Assembly: GCF_937616625.2 (NCBI RefSeq)
Contig: NC_065574.1
Coordinates: 24,182,501 to 24,246,500 of the forward strand
DNA: 64,000 bases
Reading direction: 5' to 3'
DNA from: Mercurialis annua
Lineage: Eukaryota; Streptophyta; Magnoliopsida; Malpighiales; Euphorbiaceae
The position numbers and the translations under genes were made by a program. Under the pieces are notes generated by a model. It was not told where the DNA came from and made no database searches. It saw nothing but the letters and a program-made list of their open reading frames with translations. This document shows, in pieces, positions 1 through 10,557 of the stretch. How positions within the stretch are numbered: the first letter of the stretch is position 1; every line of letters begins with the position of its first letter.

Positions 1-3000
1 TTGTACGTGTTTGGCTTAAATCGCTAAAAAGGTGAAACGTTTGGATTACATTTGTTTGGCTTAAAGCGCTAAAAAGGTGAAACATATGGATTTATTTCGT
101 AACGTTTGTTAACGTTTGTCTAAAATCTCTAAAATGGTGAAACGTTTGGATTTGTTATATAATGTTTGTAAGCGTTTTGATTAAATCGCTAAAAATGTGA
201 AACGTTTGGTTTTGTTCTGTAACATTTGTAAACGTTTGGTTTTGTTTTGTAACGTTTTTAAACGTTTGGTTTTATTTCGTAACGTTTGTAAACGTTTGGC
301 TTCAATCGCTAAAAAGAGGAAATGTTTGGATTTGTTTCATAATGTTTGTAAACGTTTGGCTTAAATCGCTTACAAGGTGAAACGTTTGGATTTGTTTTGT
401 AACGTTTGGCTTAAATCGTTACGAAACAATTCCAAACGTTTTACCTTTTTAGCAAACAAAACAAAACGTTTAAAATGTTGCGAATCAAATAAAAATGTTT
501 CACATTTTTTAGCGATTTAAGCCAAACATTTACAAATGTTACGAAACAAAACAAAATGTTTCACCTTTTCAGCGGTTTAAGCCAAATGTTTACAAACGTT
601 ACTAAACAATTCCAAACGTTTCACCTTTTTAGCGATTTAAGCCAAACGTTTATAAACGTTACGAAATAAAACCAAACGTTTACAAATGTTTACAAACGTT
701 ACGAAACAAATTCAAATGTTTCACTTTTTTATCAATTTAATCCAAACGTTTACAAACGTTACAAAACAAATCCAAACGTGTCACCTTTTTAGCGATTTAA
801 GCCAAACGTGTACAAACGTTACAAAACATATCCAAACGTGTCACTTTTCTAGCGATTTAAGCCAAACTTTCACAAATTGTTTTGTAACGTTTGTAAACGT
901 TTGGCTTAAATTGCTAAAAAGTTGAAACGTTCGGATTTGTTTCGTAACGTTTGTAAACGTTTGGCTCAAATTGCTAAAAGGGGGAAACTTTTGGATTTTT
1001 TTCGCAACGTTTGTAAACGTTTAGCTTAAATTGCTAAAAAAAGTGAAACGTTTGGTTTTTTTCAGTACCGTTTGTAAACGTTTGGCATAAATCGCAAAAA
1101 ATATGAAACATTTAGATTTGTTTCGTAACGTTTGTAAACGTTTAGATTTGTTTTGTAACGTTTGTAAACGTTTGGCTTAAATCGCAAAAAAGGTCTAACG
1201 TTTGGATTTGTTTTGTAACGTTTGTAAACATTTGGCTTAAATTGCTAAAAAGGTGAAACCTTTGTATTTGTTTCGTAACGTTTGTTAACGTTTTGCTTAA
1301 ATTGCTAAAAAGGTGAAACGTTTGGATTTGTTTCGTAACGTTTGTAAACGTTTTGTTTTGTTTTGTAACGTTTGTATTTGGCTTAAATTGCTAAATGTTT
1401 GGCTTCAATCTCTAAAAAGGTGAAACGTTTAGATTTGTTTTGTAATGTTTTAAAACGTTTGGCTTAAATTGCTAAAAAGGTGAAACATTTGAATTTGTTT
1501 CGTAAAGTTTTAAACGCGTGCATTTGTTTCGTAACGTTTGTAAACGTTTGGCTTAAATCTCTAAAAAGGGGAAATGTTTGGATTTTGTTTCGTAATTTTT
1601 GTAAACGTTTGGCTTAAATCTCTAAAAAGGGGAAACGTTTGAATTTGTTTCGTAATTTTTGTAAACGTTTGGCTTAATTGGTTAAAAAGGTTAGACGTGT
1701 GGATTTGTTTCGTAACGTTTGAACACGTTTGGCTTAAATTGGTAAAAAGGTGAAACGTTTAGTTTTGTTTCGGGGCGTTTGTAAACATTTGGCTTCAATC
1801 GCTAAAATCGTGAAACGTTTGGATTTGTTTCATAATATTTTAAATGTTTGGATTTGTTTCATAACGTTTTTAAACGTTTGGCTTAAATCGCTGAAAAGGT
1901 GAAACGTTTGGATTTGTTTTGTAACGTTTGTAAACGTTTCGATTAAATTCCTAAAAATGTGAAAATTTGGATTTGATTTGTAAGGTTCGTAAACGTTTGG
2001 CTTAAATTGCTAAAAAGGTAAAACGTTTTGATTTGTTTTGTAACGTTTGTAAACATTTGGCTTAAATTGATGAAAAGGTGAAAAGTTTGGATTTGTTTTG
2101 TAACGCTTTAAACGTTTTGTTTTGTTTTGTAAAGTTTGTAAATGTTTGGCTTAAATCGCTAAAAAGGTGAAACGTTTGAATTTGTTTTGTACCGTTTGCA
2201 AACAATTGGCTTAAATCGCCAAAAAGGTGAAACGTTTGGATTTGTTTTGTAACATTTGTAAACGTTTGGCTTAAATCGCAAAAAATGTTTAACGTTTGGA
2301 TTTGTTTTGTAACGGTTGTAAACGTTTGGCTTAAATCGCAAAAAAGGTGAAACGTTTGGATTTGTTTCGTAACGTTTGGCTTAAATTGCTTAAAAGGCGA
2401 AACGTTTGGATTTGTTTTGTATCGTTTGTAAACATTACGAAACAAATCCAAACGTTTTGATTTATTTCTTAATCTTTGTAAACATTTGGCTTAAATGGTT
2501 AGAAAGGTGAACGTGTGGATTTGTTGCGTAAACTTTGTAAACGTTTGGCTTAAATTGCTAAAAAAGTGAAACGTTTGGTTTTGTTTCGTAACGTTTGTAA
2601 ACGTTTGGCTTCAATCACTAAAAAGAAGAAACGTTTGGATATGCTTCGTAACGTTTTAAACGCTTGGATTTGTTTCTTAACGTTTGTAAACGTTTGGCTT
2701 ACATAGCTAAAAAGGTGAAACGTTTGGATTAAATCGCTAAAAAGGTGAAATGTTTGGATTTGTTTTGTAACGTTTGTAAACGTTTGGCTTAAATTGCTAA
2801 AAAGGCAAAACGTTTGGATTTGTTCTGTAACGTTTGGCTTAAGTTGCTAAAAAGATGAAACGTTTGGATTTGTTTTGTAATGTTTGTTAACGTTTGGCTT
2901 AAATCTCTAAAATGGTGAAACGTATGGATTTGTTTTATAACGTTTGTAAACGTTTGGATTAAATCGCTAAAAATGTGAAACGGTTCGTTTTGTTTCGCAA

Positions 3001-3862
3001 CGTTTGTATATGTTTGGTTTTGTATTGTAATTTTTTAAACGTTTGTCTTAAATCGCTAAAAAGGTGACACGTTTGTATTTGTCTTGTAGTATTTGGCCCA
3101 AATTACTAAAAAAATTGAAACGTTTGGATTTGTTTGGTAACGTTTTTAAACGTTTTGTTTTATTTCGTAACGTTTGTAAACGTTTGGCTTCAATCTCTAA
3201 AAAGGTGAAACATTTGGATTTGTTTCGTAATGTTTGTAAATTTTTGGCTTAAATCGCTAAAAAGGTGAAACATTTGGATTTGCTTAGTAACGTTTGTAAA
3301 CGTTTGGCTTCAATCGCTTAAAAGGTAAAACGTTTTGTTTTGTTTCGTAACGTTTGTAAACGTTTGGCTTCAATCACTAAAAAGGTGAAACGTTTGGATT
3401 TGTTTCGAAACCTTTTAAACGTTTGGTTTTATTTCGTAACATTTGTACACGTTTGGCTTAAATCGCTAAAAAGGTGAAACGTTTGTATTTGTTTTGTAAC
3501 ATTTGTTTTGCTTAAAGCGCTAAAAAGGTGAAACATATGGATTTATTTCGTAACGTTTGTTAACGTTTGTCTTAAATCTCTAAAATGGTGAAACGTTTGG
3601 ATTTGTTATATAATTTTTGTAAACGTTTGGATTAAATCGCTAAAAATGTGAAATTTTTGGTTTTGTTTTGTAACGTTTGTAAACGTTTGGTTTTGTTTTG
3701 TAACGTTTGTAAACGTTTGGCTTAAATCGCTAAAAAGGTTAAACGTTTGGATTTGTTTTGTAACGTTTGTCTTAAATTCCTAAAAAAGTGAAACGTATGG
3801 ATTTTTTTGTAACATTTGGATTTGTTTTGTAACGTTTTTAAATGTTTGGTTTTGTTTCGTAA
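1..3862 (+). repeat. 60-bp satellite array, block S1
   Basis: Tandem array with a dominant period of 60 bp. Each unit has two 30-bp halves that both open with AAACGTTTGG. Half A continues with CTTAAATCGC and an AAAAAGGTG box. Half B continues with a T-rich TTTGTTTTGTAACG stretch. Units vary at many positions, mainly CG versus TG or CA, and some steps are 30 or 90 bp because a half-unit was gained or lost. Orientation is mostly plus, with an inverted block at 419-876 and a very short inverted piece near 2431-2455. The array continues past the left window edge and is cut at 3862 by the Athila insertion. No gene is present; open frames here are satellite read-through. Confidence 0.95.
419..876 (-). 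repeat. Inverted satellite block in S1
   Basis: Here the satellite reads in reverse complement, recognised by CACCTTTTTAGCGATTTAAG in place of the plus-strand form. The left switch lies at about 419 within an AAATCGTTACGAAAC context, and the right switch at about 876. A diverged copy of the same inverted block lies at 17605-18161, so the inversion predates a segmental duplication. Confidence 0.85.
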
Positions 3863-5140
3863 TGATAAGTGTTTTTACAAAACTTATTTAGGGGTTAATT
3901 AGTTTTGATTTTAGAATAATTATTTTACGTTTTCAGTTATTTAATGCTTCATTTATGTGCATTTTATCTTTTATATTTTAGTTTACTTCTTGTGCTTTTG
4001 TGTAGGAATTTTGGGTTTTAATTCGTAATTTCGGACCTGCTGGACCTCAGCTCAGTATTTGGATCATAACCGGAGCTATAGAAGTCGAAATGACCCGATT
4101 CCAAATCCCACGGTTAAAGGACTTAGTTTCCTACGAAGGAAGTTATCTCAGATTTTATCATTTGCCAAGTCAAATTTCTGTTGCAAATAGGAATACGAAA
4201 TCTAATTTGAAAATTGAAATCTTATTTAATCTCTTAGGTTTTTAAGATTGATCATTATTTTTCTCTAACAACCAAGAGAGGAGGGAGTTAATTACTGAGA
4301 TTAGAGCATTTGAGAGGAAACATTCATTTTTTACACTACACAAAAAGCAAGAGAAGACATTGAAGAAGAAGAAGAAGAAGAAGGTAGAAGCTCGAGATTG
4401 GAGAAACGCGCGGAGAAATCCATAACTATTTTCTGTCTCTTCTTTTATGCTTTCTTTAGTTATTTTGATTCTTAGCATGGCTATGTGTAGCTAAACTTTT
4501 CTTGGGTTTAACATTCCCTAGCACAATTGTAGTATTTGTCATTGGATTATTTAAAGGTTTTGTGGATTCTATTGTTTTCACATTAATTAGAACTTGATCA
4601 ATTTTAGTTAATTATTTGTGTTGCGTTATTCATTGAAAAATGATAACTCAATAGACCTATAGAATCCAATTGATTTTAATTGTTAATGAGACATCTTGAT
4701 AATTAATTCAATGTTCATATGCTTACTTAATAATTTAATTTATATTTGATTGTAAGAATTGATTAGTTGAACGGAAGTGATTAATTGATTCCTTTAATTG
4801 AATTGAATTAAGTTTTGTGAATTAACGTTTGACAAAGGTTAATTAATGCTTTAGGATAATTAGAACCTTAGCCAATATAATCTATAGACCGATAATCGCA
4901 ATTGTGTGAAGGAGTGTTAGTACCCGTTTTTTATCATTATTGTTTAAATCGTAGTTAAATTAATATATAGTTTATGCCATTAGATAATTTATTAAAATTA
5001 GTTAATTCAAATCTTGATTTATTAGCCTTAAACTAGTAATTTGAATCGCTAGGCGGTTTTAGATTATTCCTCGTTGGGATCAACATCTTTCTTACTCTTT
5101 ATTACTTGTACGATTTCGTATACTTGCTAAAATCCCAACA
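3863..5140 (+). repeat. Athila 5' LTR
   Basis: The 1278-bp LTR begins TGATAAGTG and ends CCCAACA, followed at once by the primer-binding region. It matches the 3' LTR (17080-17463) at both ends, but the middle part, about 4021-4903, is absent there. A (GAA)7 microsatellite occupies 4362-4383. I cannot place the promoter with confidence. Confidence 0.93.
4362..4383 (+). repeat. (GAA)n microsatellite in Athila 5' LTR
   Basis: Seven consecutive GAA units lie in the LTR. They explain the phenylalanine run of an otherwise meaningless minus-strand open frame at 4242-4478. Confidence 0.9.
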
Positions 5141-5146
5141 AGTTTT

Positions 5147-5163
5147 TGGCGCCGTTGCTGGGG
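5147..5163 (+). promoter_or_regulatory. Primer-binding site, tRNA-Asp type
   Basis: TGGCGCCGTTGCTGGGG starts six bases after the 5' LTR. It is complementary to the 3' end of plant tRNA-Asp (CCCCGGCAACGGCGCCA) with one mismatch, the usual primer of Athila-type elements. It would prime minus-strand DNA synthesis. Confidence 0.9.
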
Positions 5164-5992
5164 AGTATATTTAGGACGTCATAATTGATTTAACATTATT
5201 GGGATGAAGACATTTGTTTAGTAATTTTGCATGTGTTTAAATATATTTGTCCATATGTTTATGTGTTTATTAGTCTAAAATTTATTGAAATGTATTTTTA
5301 TGATTAATTGCAAGTTTTTAATTAATTTTAATTTTTTATTATCTATTATGAATTTGTGTTTTTTGAATTTTTGAGAGAAAAAGAAAAAAAAAAAGAGAAC
5401 ATTTGTTTTCCCAAGTTGAACTGTTTCTGCACGCATAGCATTGAATTTTCGGCCAGGACTAAATGTTTGTAATAATATTATTTAGTCTACTGTTTATGAT
5501 TCATCTTGATTAAATAACTCTGTCATAATTATTTTAAGGTTAACTGGCTACTTTAAGGAAACTGTTCATTTTAAACTTTTTTATTTATTTGACTTTTGGA
5601 TTAAGCCAAATTAAGTGGAGGCAATTCATATGTGTTAATTTTAGTACACTTCATATAATCATTTGTTTGTGAATTACTTTTTTTAGTGTTATGCAGTGTA
5701 GTGCAAATCTCTTTTAACCAAACAATTTAAGCTTCTGCCGAGGTCAAAGGGTCCTAACATAGTTATTTTTTTTATTTTTCGGTTATTTAAAGGCCAATTG
5801 GCCGGTTTGACAGGTTGTTTTCAAAGTTAATTTTGTAAATTTCGTTTTTGGTGAATTTTGCATTATATTTTCTTTTTATTTTATTATGTTTGTGTGTTTT
5901 CGTTTGTTTGTTTTTATTATTAGTATATTTTTATTATTTATTTCAGTAATTTATTTTTCGAATTTATTTTCTTTGTAGGATTTGTGTAGTGT
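5164..5992 (+). other. Athila untranslated leader
   Basis: AT-rich leader between primer site and gag ATG, with no long open frame. A purine run lies near 5375-5398. Fifteen bases before the gag ATG, a pyrimidine-rich stretch ends in TTTGTAG/GA at 5978, which resembles a plant 3' splice site. No matching donor could be assigned. Confidence 0.6.
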
Positions 5993-7555
5993 ATGCCAAA
6001 AACCCAAAGTTCCAATCCAAAACTCGAAGCATACGTTCCGGAGATCAACAAGCATTTAAGGGAAAACAGAAAACGAAAAGAAAAGGCGGTGAACAATATG
6101 CTAGACGCTAATAACCGTACTCTTTTAGAATTTGCGATGCCCGGGTTGAATGGTGATCAACCCGGCATCACTAGACCAAGAGTGGAGGCCAATAATTTTG
6201 AAATTAAGCCTGCACTACTTGGAATGTTGCAATCCACTGTTCAATTCTATGGATTAGCTAATGAGGATCCTAATGCTCATATAGCTGATATCTTAGAAAT
6301 TTGCGACACTTTCAAAATGAATGGTGTTACCGACGATGCCATACGGTTGAGGTTATTTCCATTCACATTGAAAAATAAAGAGAAGGCTTGGTTGAATTCG
6401 CTTGCACCTGGCTCAGTGACATCATGGGGTGAACTAGCCAAAATATTTTTAGCTAAGTATTTTCCTTTAGCTAAGACTGATCGAATCATTAAGGAAATTA
6501 CCAATTTTGGACAAAACGATGGTGACTCTTTGCATGAATCTTGGGATAGATTCAGGGAACTTCAGCGAAGTTGCCCACATCACAATCTTCCTAAAGAATT
6601 GTTGATGCAAACTTTCTATAATGGAGCAAGCAAAGAAACTAGAGGCATGATAGATGCAGCAGGTGGCGGTTCGTTGATGAAGAAGACAATTCACTTAGCA
6701 TTCAACTTGGTGGACGAGTTGGCTACTAACAATGGCCTATGGTCAAATGAGAGGGCGAAACAAACACCTGCCAAGGAGCAATTACCAAAAGGTGTCTATT
6801 CATTGGGCCAAGTGACTGCTCTCCAAGCTCAAGTTGATGTTTTGACCAAACAAATGAAAAACATGTCTGTGGCAGCCGTGCAAGCAAGTTGCGATTTGTG
6901 TGGACAATTGGGGCACAACAGTTCTGAATGATATTTGGCAGACCCAAGTGACACCAAACAAGTGAACTTTGTTGGTGCACAAGGTCAAAGGAGAGGTGGA
7001 AATAACCCTTATTCTAACACGTACAATCCAGGATAAAGAAATCACCCAAATTTCTCTTGGAGCAATTCGGCCAACAACGCTCCAAGACCCGCTCAAGGAC
7101 CACCCGGATTTTAAAGACCACCACCACCACAAGACCGATTGGGTGCATTTGAGTCCAAAATGGACAAGTTCATGGAATCAATCACCAATCGGTTAAACAT
7201 TCAAGATGAGAATCAGAAAAGGCTAGAAGAGAAGTTTGATCATATCACAAAGAATCAATCATCGGCAATACATGATCTTGAGGTACACTTTGGTAGAATG
7301 GCTAATAACATGGCTGCCCGTAATCCGGAAAGTTTACCAAGCCATACCGAAAACCCAAGAGATGTAAAAGCAGTGACATTGAGGAGTAGAAAGGAACTGG
7401 AACCATCCTTTAAGAGTCATGAGAAAACAACTGTTCATGAAAAGGAAGTGAAGATCGAGGAGAAGCAAGAAGTGGATACTCCCTTGAAGAACTACGTTCC
7501 ACCTCCACCATTTGTTTCGAAGATTCCATTTCCACAACGATTGAAGAAGCAATAA
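5993..7555 (+). pseudogene. Athila gag (capsid/nucleocapsid), broken by stops
   Basis: Gag forms the virus-like particle and packages element RNA. ATG 5993 opens 312 codons. Residues about 110-205 form the retrotransposon gag domain (FPFTLKNKEKAWLNSL, then a W..L..FL.KYFP segment and CPHH). A zinc knuckle begins at Cys300, Cys303 and His308 of the CX2CX4HX4C pattern, but the codon expected for the last Cys is TGA (6929-6931). The same frame continues through further stops at 7034 and 7112 across a proline-rich and coiled segment to TAA 7553. So this is one gag region with four in-frame nonsense codons, not several genes. The distal stretch has the typical Athila LGAFESKMDKFME region. Non-functional as it stands. 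Confidence 0.9.
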
Positions 7556-8489
7556 ATCGATCAACAATGTGACAATTTCTTGGATAAGGTTAAGAAATTG
7601 CAAATCAATCTCTCTTTGGCGGAGGCATTGGAGAAAATGCCCAAATATGCAAAGTTCCTCAAAGACATCCTGACAAACAAGAGGAAATGGACGGATGATG
7701 TCACGATCTCGTTAACGGAAAACTATAGCTCCATAATTTCTAAGAAAATCCCAACTAAGTTGAAAGATCCCGGAAGTTTTACCATTCCGTGTGTAGTTGG
7801 TGATATGGAATTTTCCAAATGCTTGTGTGATTTAGGAGCTAGCATTAACTTGATGCCATTATCTATATTCCAAAAGCTTGTCTTGGGTGATGTGAAGGAA
7901 ACTTCAATGCTACTCCAATTGGCGGATCAATCCATCAAACGACCACACGGTATCATCGAGGATGTACTAGTAAAAGTGATAAGTTTATTTTCCCCGTCGA
8001 TTTTGTGGTATTAGATTTTGAGAAGATAAAAATTGTCCATTAATCTTAGGTCGTCCATTCATGAATACCGGTCGAGTATTAATTGATGTACATGATGGAA
8101 AATTGATTTTCAGAATCGGCGAGGACCAAGTTGAGTTCAACATGACACGCCTAATAAAACACCCTTTGGAGGAGGAGACATGTATGAGGGTCGACATTAT
8201 CGATGAATGTGTGATCGAAGAAAAGGATGAGGAATCCAAGATCGAGGACTTAAAGAGCGTGAATTCAATGGACATGTCTCAAGAAGAGGAGGAGTTTGAA
8301 CCTCCAAGACCCGAATTACTCTTGAGAACTGATAAGCCTACACCGCCTTCTACCGAAAAGCCACCAATTCTAGAGCTTAAACCTTTACCTCAATTCTTAA
8401 GGTACTCCTTTTTAGGAGAAAATGACATCTTGCCGATTATTATATTCAACAAGTTGTCCAAACAACAAGAAGAAAGGGTAATTGATTGA
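7556..8489 (+). pseudogene. Athila protease region of pol, frameshifted
   Basis: Aspartic protease that would cleave the polyprotein. The frame continues from gag past TAA 7553. The active-site motif CDLGASINLMP has its Asp codon at 7829. The reading then slips: homology shifts frame near 7978 and again near 8020, each consistent with a one-base deletion. It resumes in frame at 8061 after an LGRPFM motif typical of the end of retropepsins. A Glu-rich linker follows to a TGA at 8487-8489 just before RT. The active-site residues remain, but no single frame spans the domain. Confidence 0.85.
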
Positions 8490-9353
8490 GTTAGAAAAAG
8501 GATTAAAGCAATGGGGTGGCAAATTTCTGACATTAGAGGAATCAGCCCTAATGTGGTCATGCACAAGATGAGCTTAGAAGAGGGTAGCTCACCGGTGGCA
8601 GATAGGCAACGTCGATTGAACCCGAACATGAAAGAGCTATTGAAGAAGGAAATCATCAAACTATTAGATGCAGGAATCATATATCCAATATATGATAGTG
8701 GATGGGTGAACCCGGTACAATGTGTACCAAAGAAAGGAGGAATGACGGTAGTGGAAAGCGATAAAGGAGAAATGATTTCAACTAGGACAGTCACGGGATG
8801 GAGAGTTTGCATTGACTATCGAAAAATCAATTTCGTGACTAGAAAGGATCATTTTCCACTTCCATTCATTGATCAAATGTTAGAAAGGATTGCGGGACGA
8901 GCATACTATTGCTTTTTGGACGGTTATTTAGGATATAACCAAATCTTCATCTTTCCCGAAGATCAAGAAAAGACCACCTTCACATGCCCTTATGGAACTT
9001 TTAGTTATAGAAGAATTCCATTTGGGTTATGTAACACACCCGCCACTTTTCAGCGATGCATGACGTCCATCTTTGCTGACATGATTGAGGATATCATGGA
9101 AGTATTCATGGATGATTTTTCAGTATTCGGAGATTCTTTCGACTTATGCCTCCACAATCTCGATAGAGTTCTTCAAAGATGTGAGGAATCACATTTGGTT
9201 CTTAATTGGGAGAAATATCACTTCATGGTTGAAGAGGGAGTGGTATTAGGACATAAGATATCAAGCAGCGGTATTGAAGTTGATCGGGCAAAAACAGAGA
9301 TGATAGAGAAGTTACCACCACCGATTTCGGTGAAAGGACTGCGTGCATTGTAA
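8490..9353 (+). pseudogene. Athila reverse transcriptase domain of pol
   Basis: RNA-directed DNA polymerase copying the element RNA. From 8511 there is an open stretch of 280 codons. Visible motifs in order: VQCVPKKGG, the lineage-typical insertion before TGWRVCIDYRKIN, FLDGYLGYNQI (first catalytic Asp at 8919), FGLCNTPATFQRCM, and FMDD (Asp codons 9111 and 9114). Connection-domain residues LGHKIS follow. All three catalytic aspartates are present. The domain is cut off upstream by TGA 8487 and downstream by TAA 9351, so it cannot be read through as pol. This is the best preserved part of the element and the best one for lineage placement. Confidence 0.93.
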
Positions 9354-10112
9354 GGGCATGCGGGTTTTTATCTACGATTCATCAAAGAATTCTCTCTTAT
9401 CGCTAGACCGCTTACTAATCTTTTGATAAAAGATGCCCCCTTTAACTTCACCAATGATTGCCTAATTTTGTTCAACAAATTGAAGAAGGCACTCATAACA
9501 GCCCCGATTATTGCATCCCCGGATTGGTTGCTCCCTTTTAATGTGATGTGTGGTGCGAGCGACCAGGCTCTCGGTTGTGTACTTGGACAAAGAAAAGACA
9601 AAAAGTTACATGTGATCTACTACGCTAGCCGTACTCTCACAGGAGCACAGTTGAATTACACAACCATTGAAAAAGATATGCTCGCTGTCGTATTCTCATG
9701 CGACAAATTTCGCTCTTACCTTCTAGGATCTAAGGCAATCATATTCACTGATCATGCGGCATTAAGGTACCTCTTCTCTAAGAAGGAGGCAAAACCGAGA
9801 TTGATTCGGTGGATTCATTTATTGCAAGAATTTGATCTTGAAATCAAGGACAAGAAGGGGAGCGAAAATGTAGTGGCAGATCATTTGTCACGATTAGAAG
9901 GGTTGGTTTTGAACCATGAAAATAAAATGGAAATCAAGGAAGAATTTTCGGACGAGACATTGATGAGCGTTGAAGAAATACATGCTCCATGGTACGCCGA
10001 CGTTGTCAATTATCTTGCTTGTGGAGTTCTCCCAAAGGAATTTTCTTATCAACAACGAAAGAAATTCTTGTTTGAAGCCAAGAGATACCTGTGGGATGAG
10101 CCATTTCTATAA
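9354..10112 (+). pseudogene. Athila RNase H domain of pol, catalytic Asp lost
   Basis: RNase H would degrade RNA in the RNA:DNA hybrid. It stays in frame with RT beyond TAA 9351 and continues through [10 protein letters not shown] into the RNase H fold. The motif usually read as CDASD is CGASD here (Gly codon 9552-9554), so the first metal-binding Asp is missing. Later motifs remain: [13 protein letters not shown], the Glu in [18 protein letters not shown] and ADHLSRL. It ends at TAA 10110-10112 in the linker to integrase. Confidence 0.9.
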
Positions 10113-10557
10113 AAGATTTTTGGTGACGAATTAATTCGGCGATGTGTGCCGGATGAGGAAGTTTTATCTATTCTAACTCAATGTCACGAGTCTCCGTACT
10201 CGGGGCACTTTGCTGCTCAAAGAACGTCAGCACGAGTGATGGAATGTGGTTTCTTTTGGCCAACACTATTTCATGATGCTAAGGAGTTTGTCAAGCATTG
10301 CGATAGATGTCAAAGAGTGGGTAGTATCTCTCGAAGAGACGATATGCCACTCACAAATATTCAAGAGGTTGAATTTTTTGATGTTTGGGGGATAGATTTC
10401 ATGGGTCCTTTTCCCACTTCCTATGGTCATAAGTACATCTTGGTAGCGGTTGATTATGTGTCAAAATGGGTAGAAGCTTTGGCTACACCTACAAATGATG
10501 CTAAAGTGGTTCTGAAAATTTTAAAGAAATTATTCTCTCATTTCAGAATACCTAGAG
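10113..10557 (+). pseudogene. Athila integrase, N-terminal part, interrupted
   Basis: Integrase would insert the cDNA. This part holds the HHCC zinc domain (HESPYSGH, then CDRCQ about 30 residues on) and the start of the catalytic core, with the first acidic residue in [10 protein letters not shown] (codon 10395). The frame runs on from RNase H after TAA 10110. At 10557 the gene is broken by the solo LTR; the frame beyond that point is LTR sequence. Confidence 0.92.

Noticed and set aside
686..925. Open frame in satellite (and many like it, for example 2062-2451, 21158-21580, 25198-25602, 47977-48306, 60732-61022)
   Set aside because: Translations follow the 60-bp repeat with a 20-residue period, start and stop at random variants and have no independent features. 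They are repeat read-through, not genes.
1..3862. CRISPR-like regular repeats
   Set aside because: Units are contiguous and diverged with no unique spacers, there is no leader or cas gene, and the context is plant nuclear DNA.
4242..4478. Minus-strand 78-codon frame in the Athila LTR
   Set aside because: Contains a Phe run from the (GAA)n microsatellite and opposes the element sense; no support.
6277..6980. Minus-strand frames overlapping gag
   Set aside because: Antisense shadows of the gag coding sequence.
7139..8014. Several independent genes between gag and RT
   Set aside because: They are pieces of one gag-pol separated by point stops and one-base shifts; the motif order is continuous.
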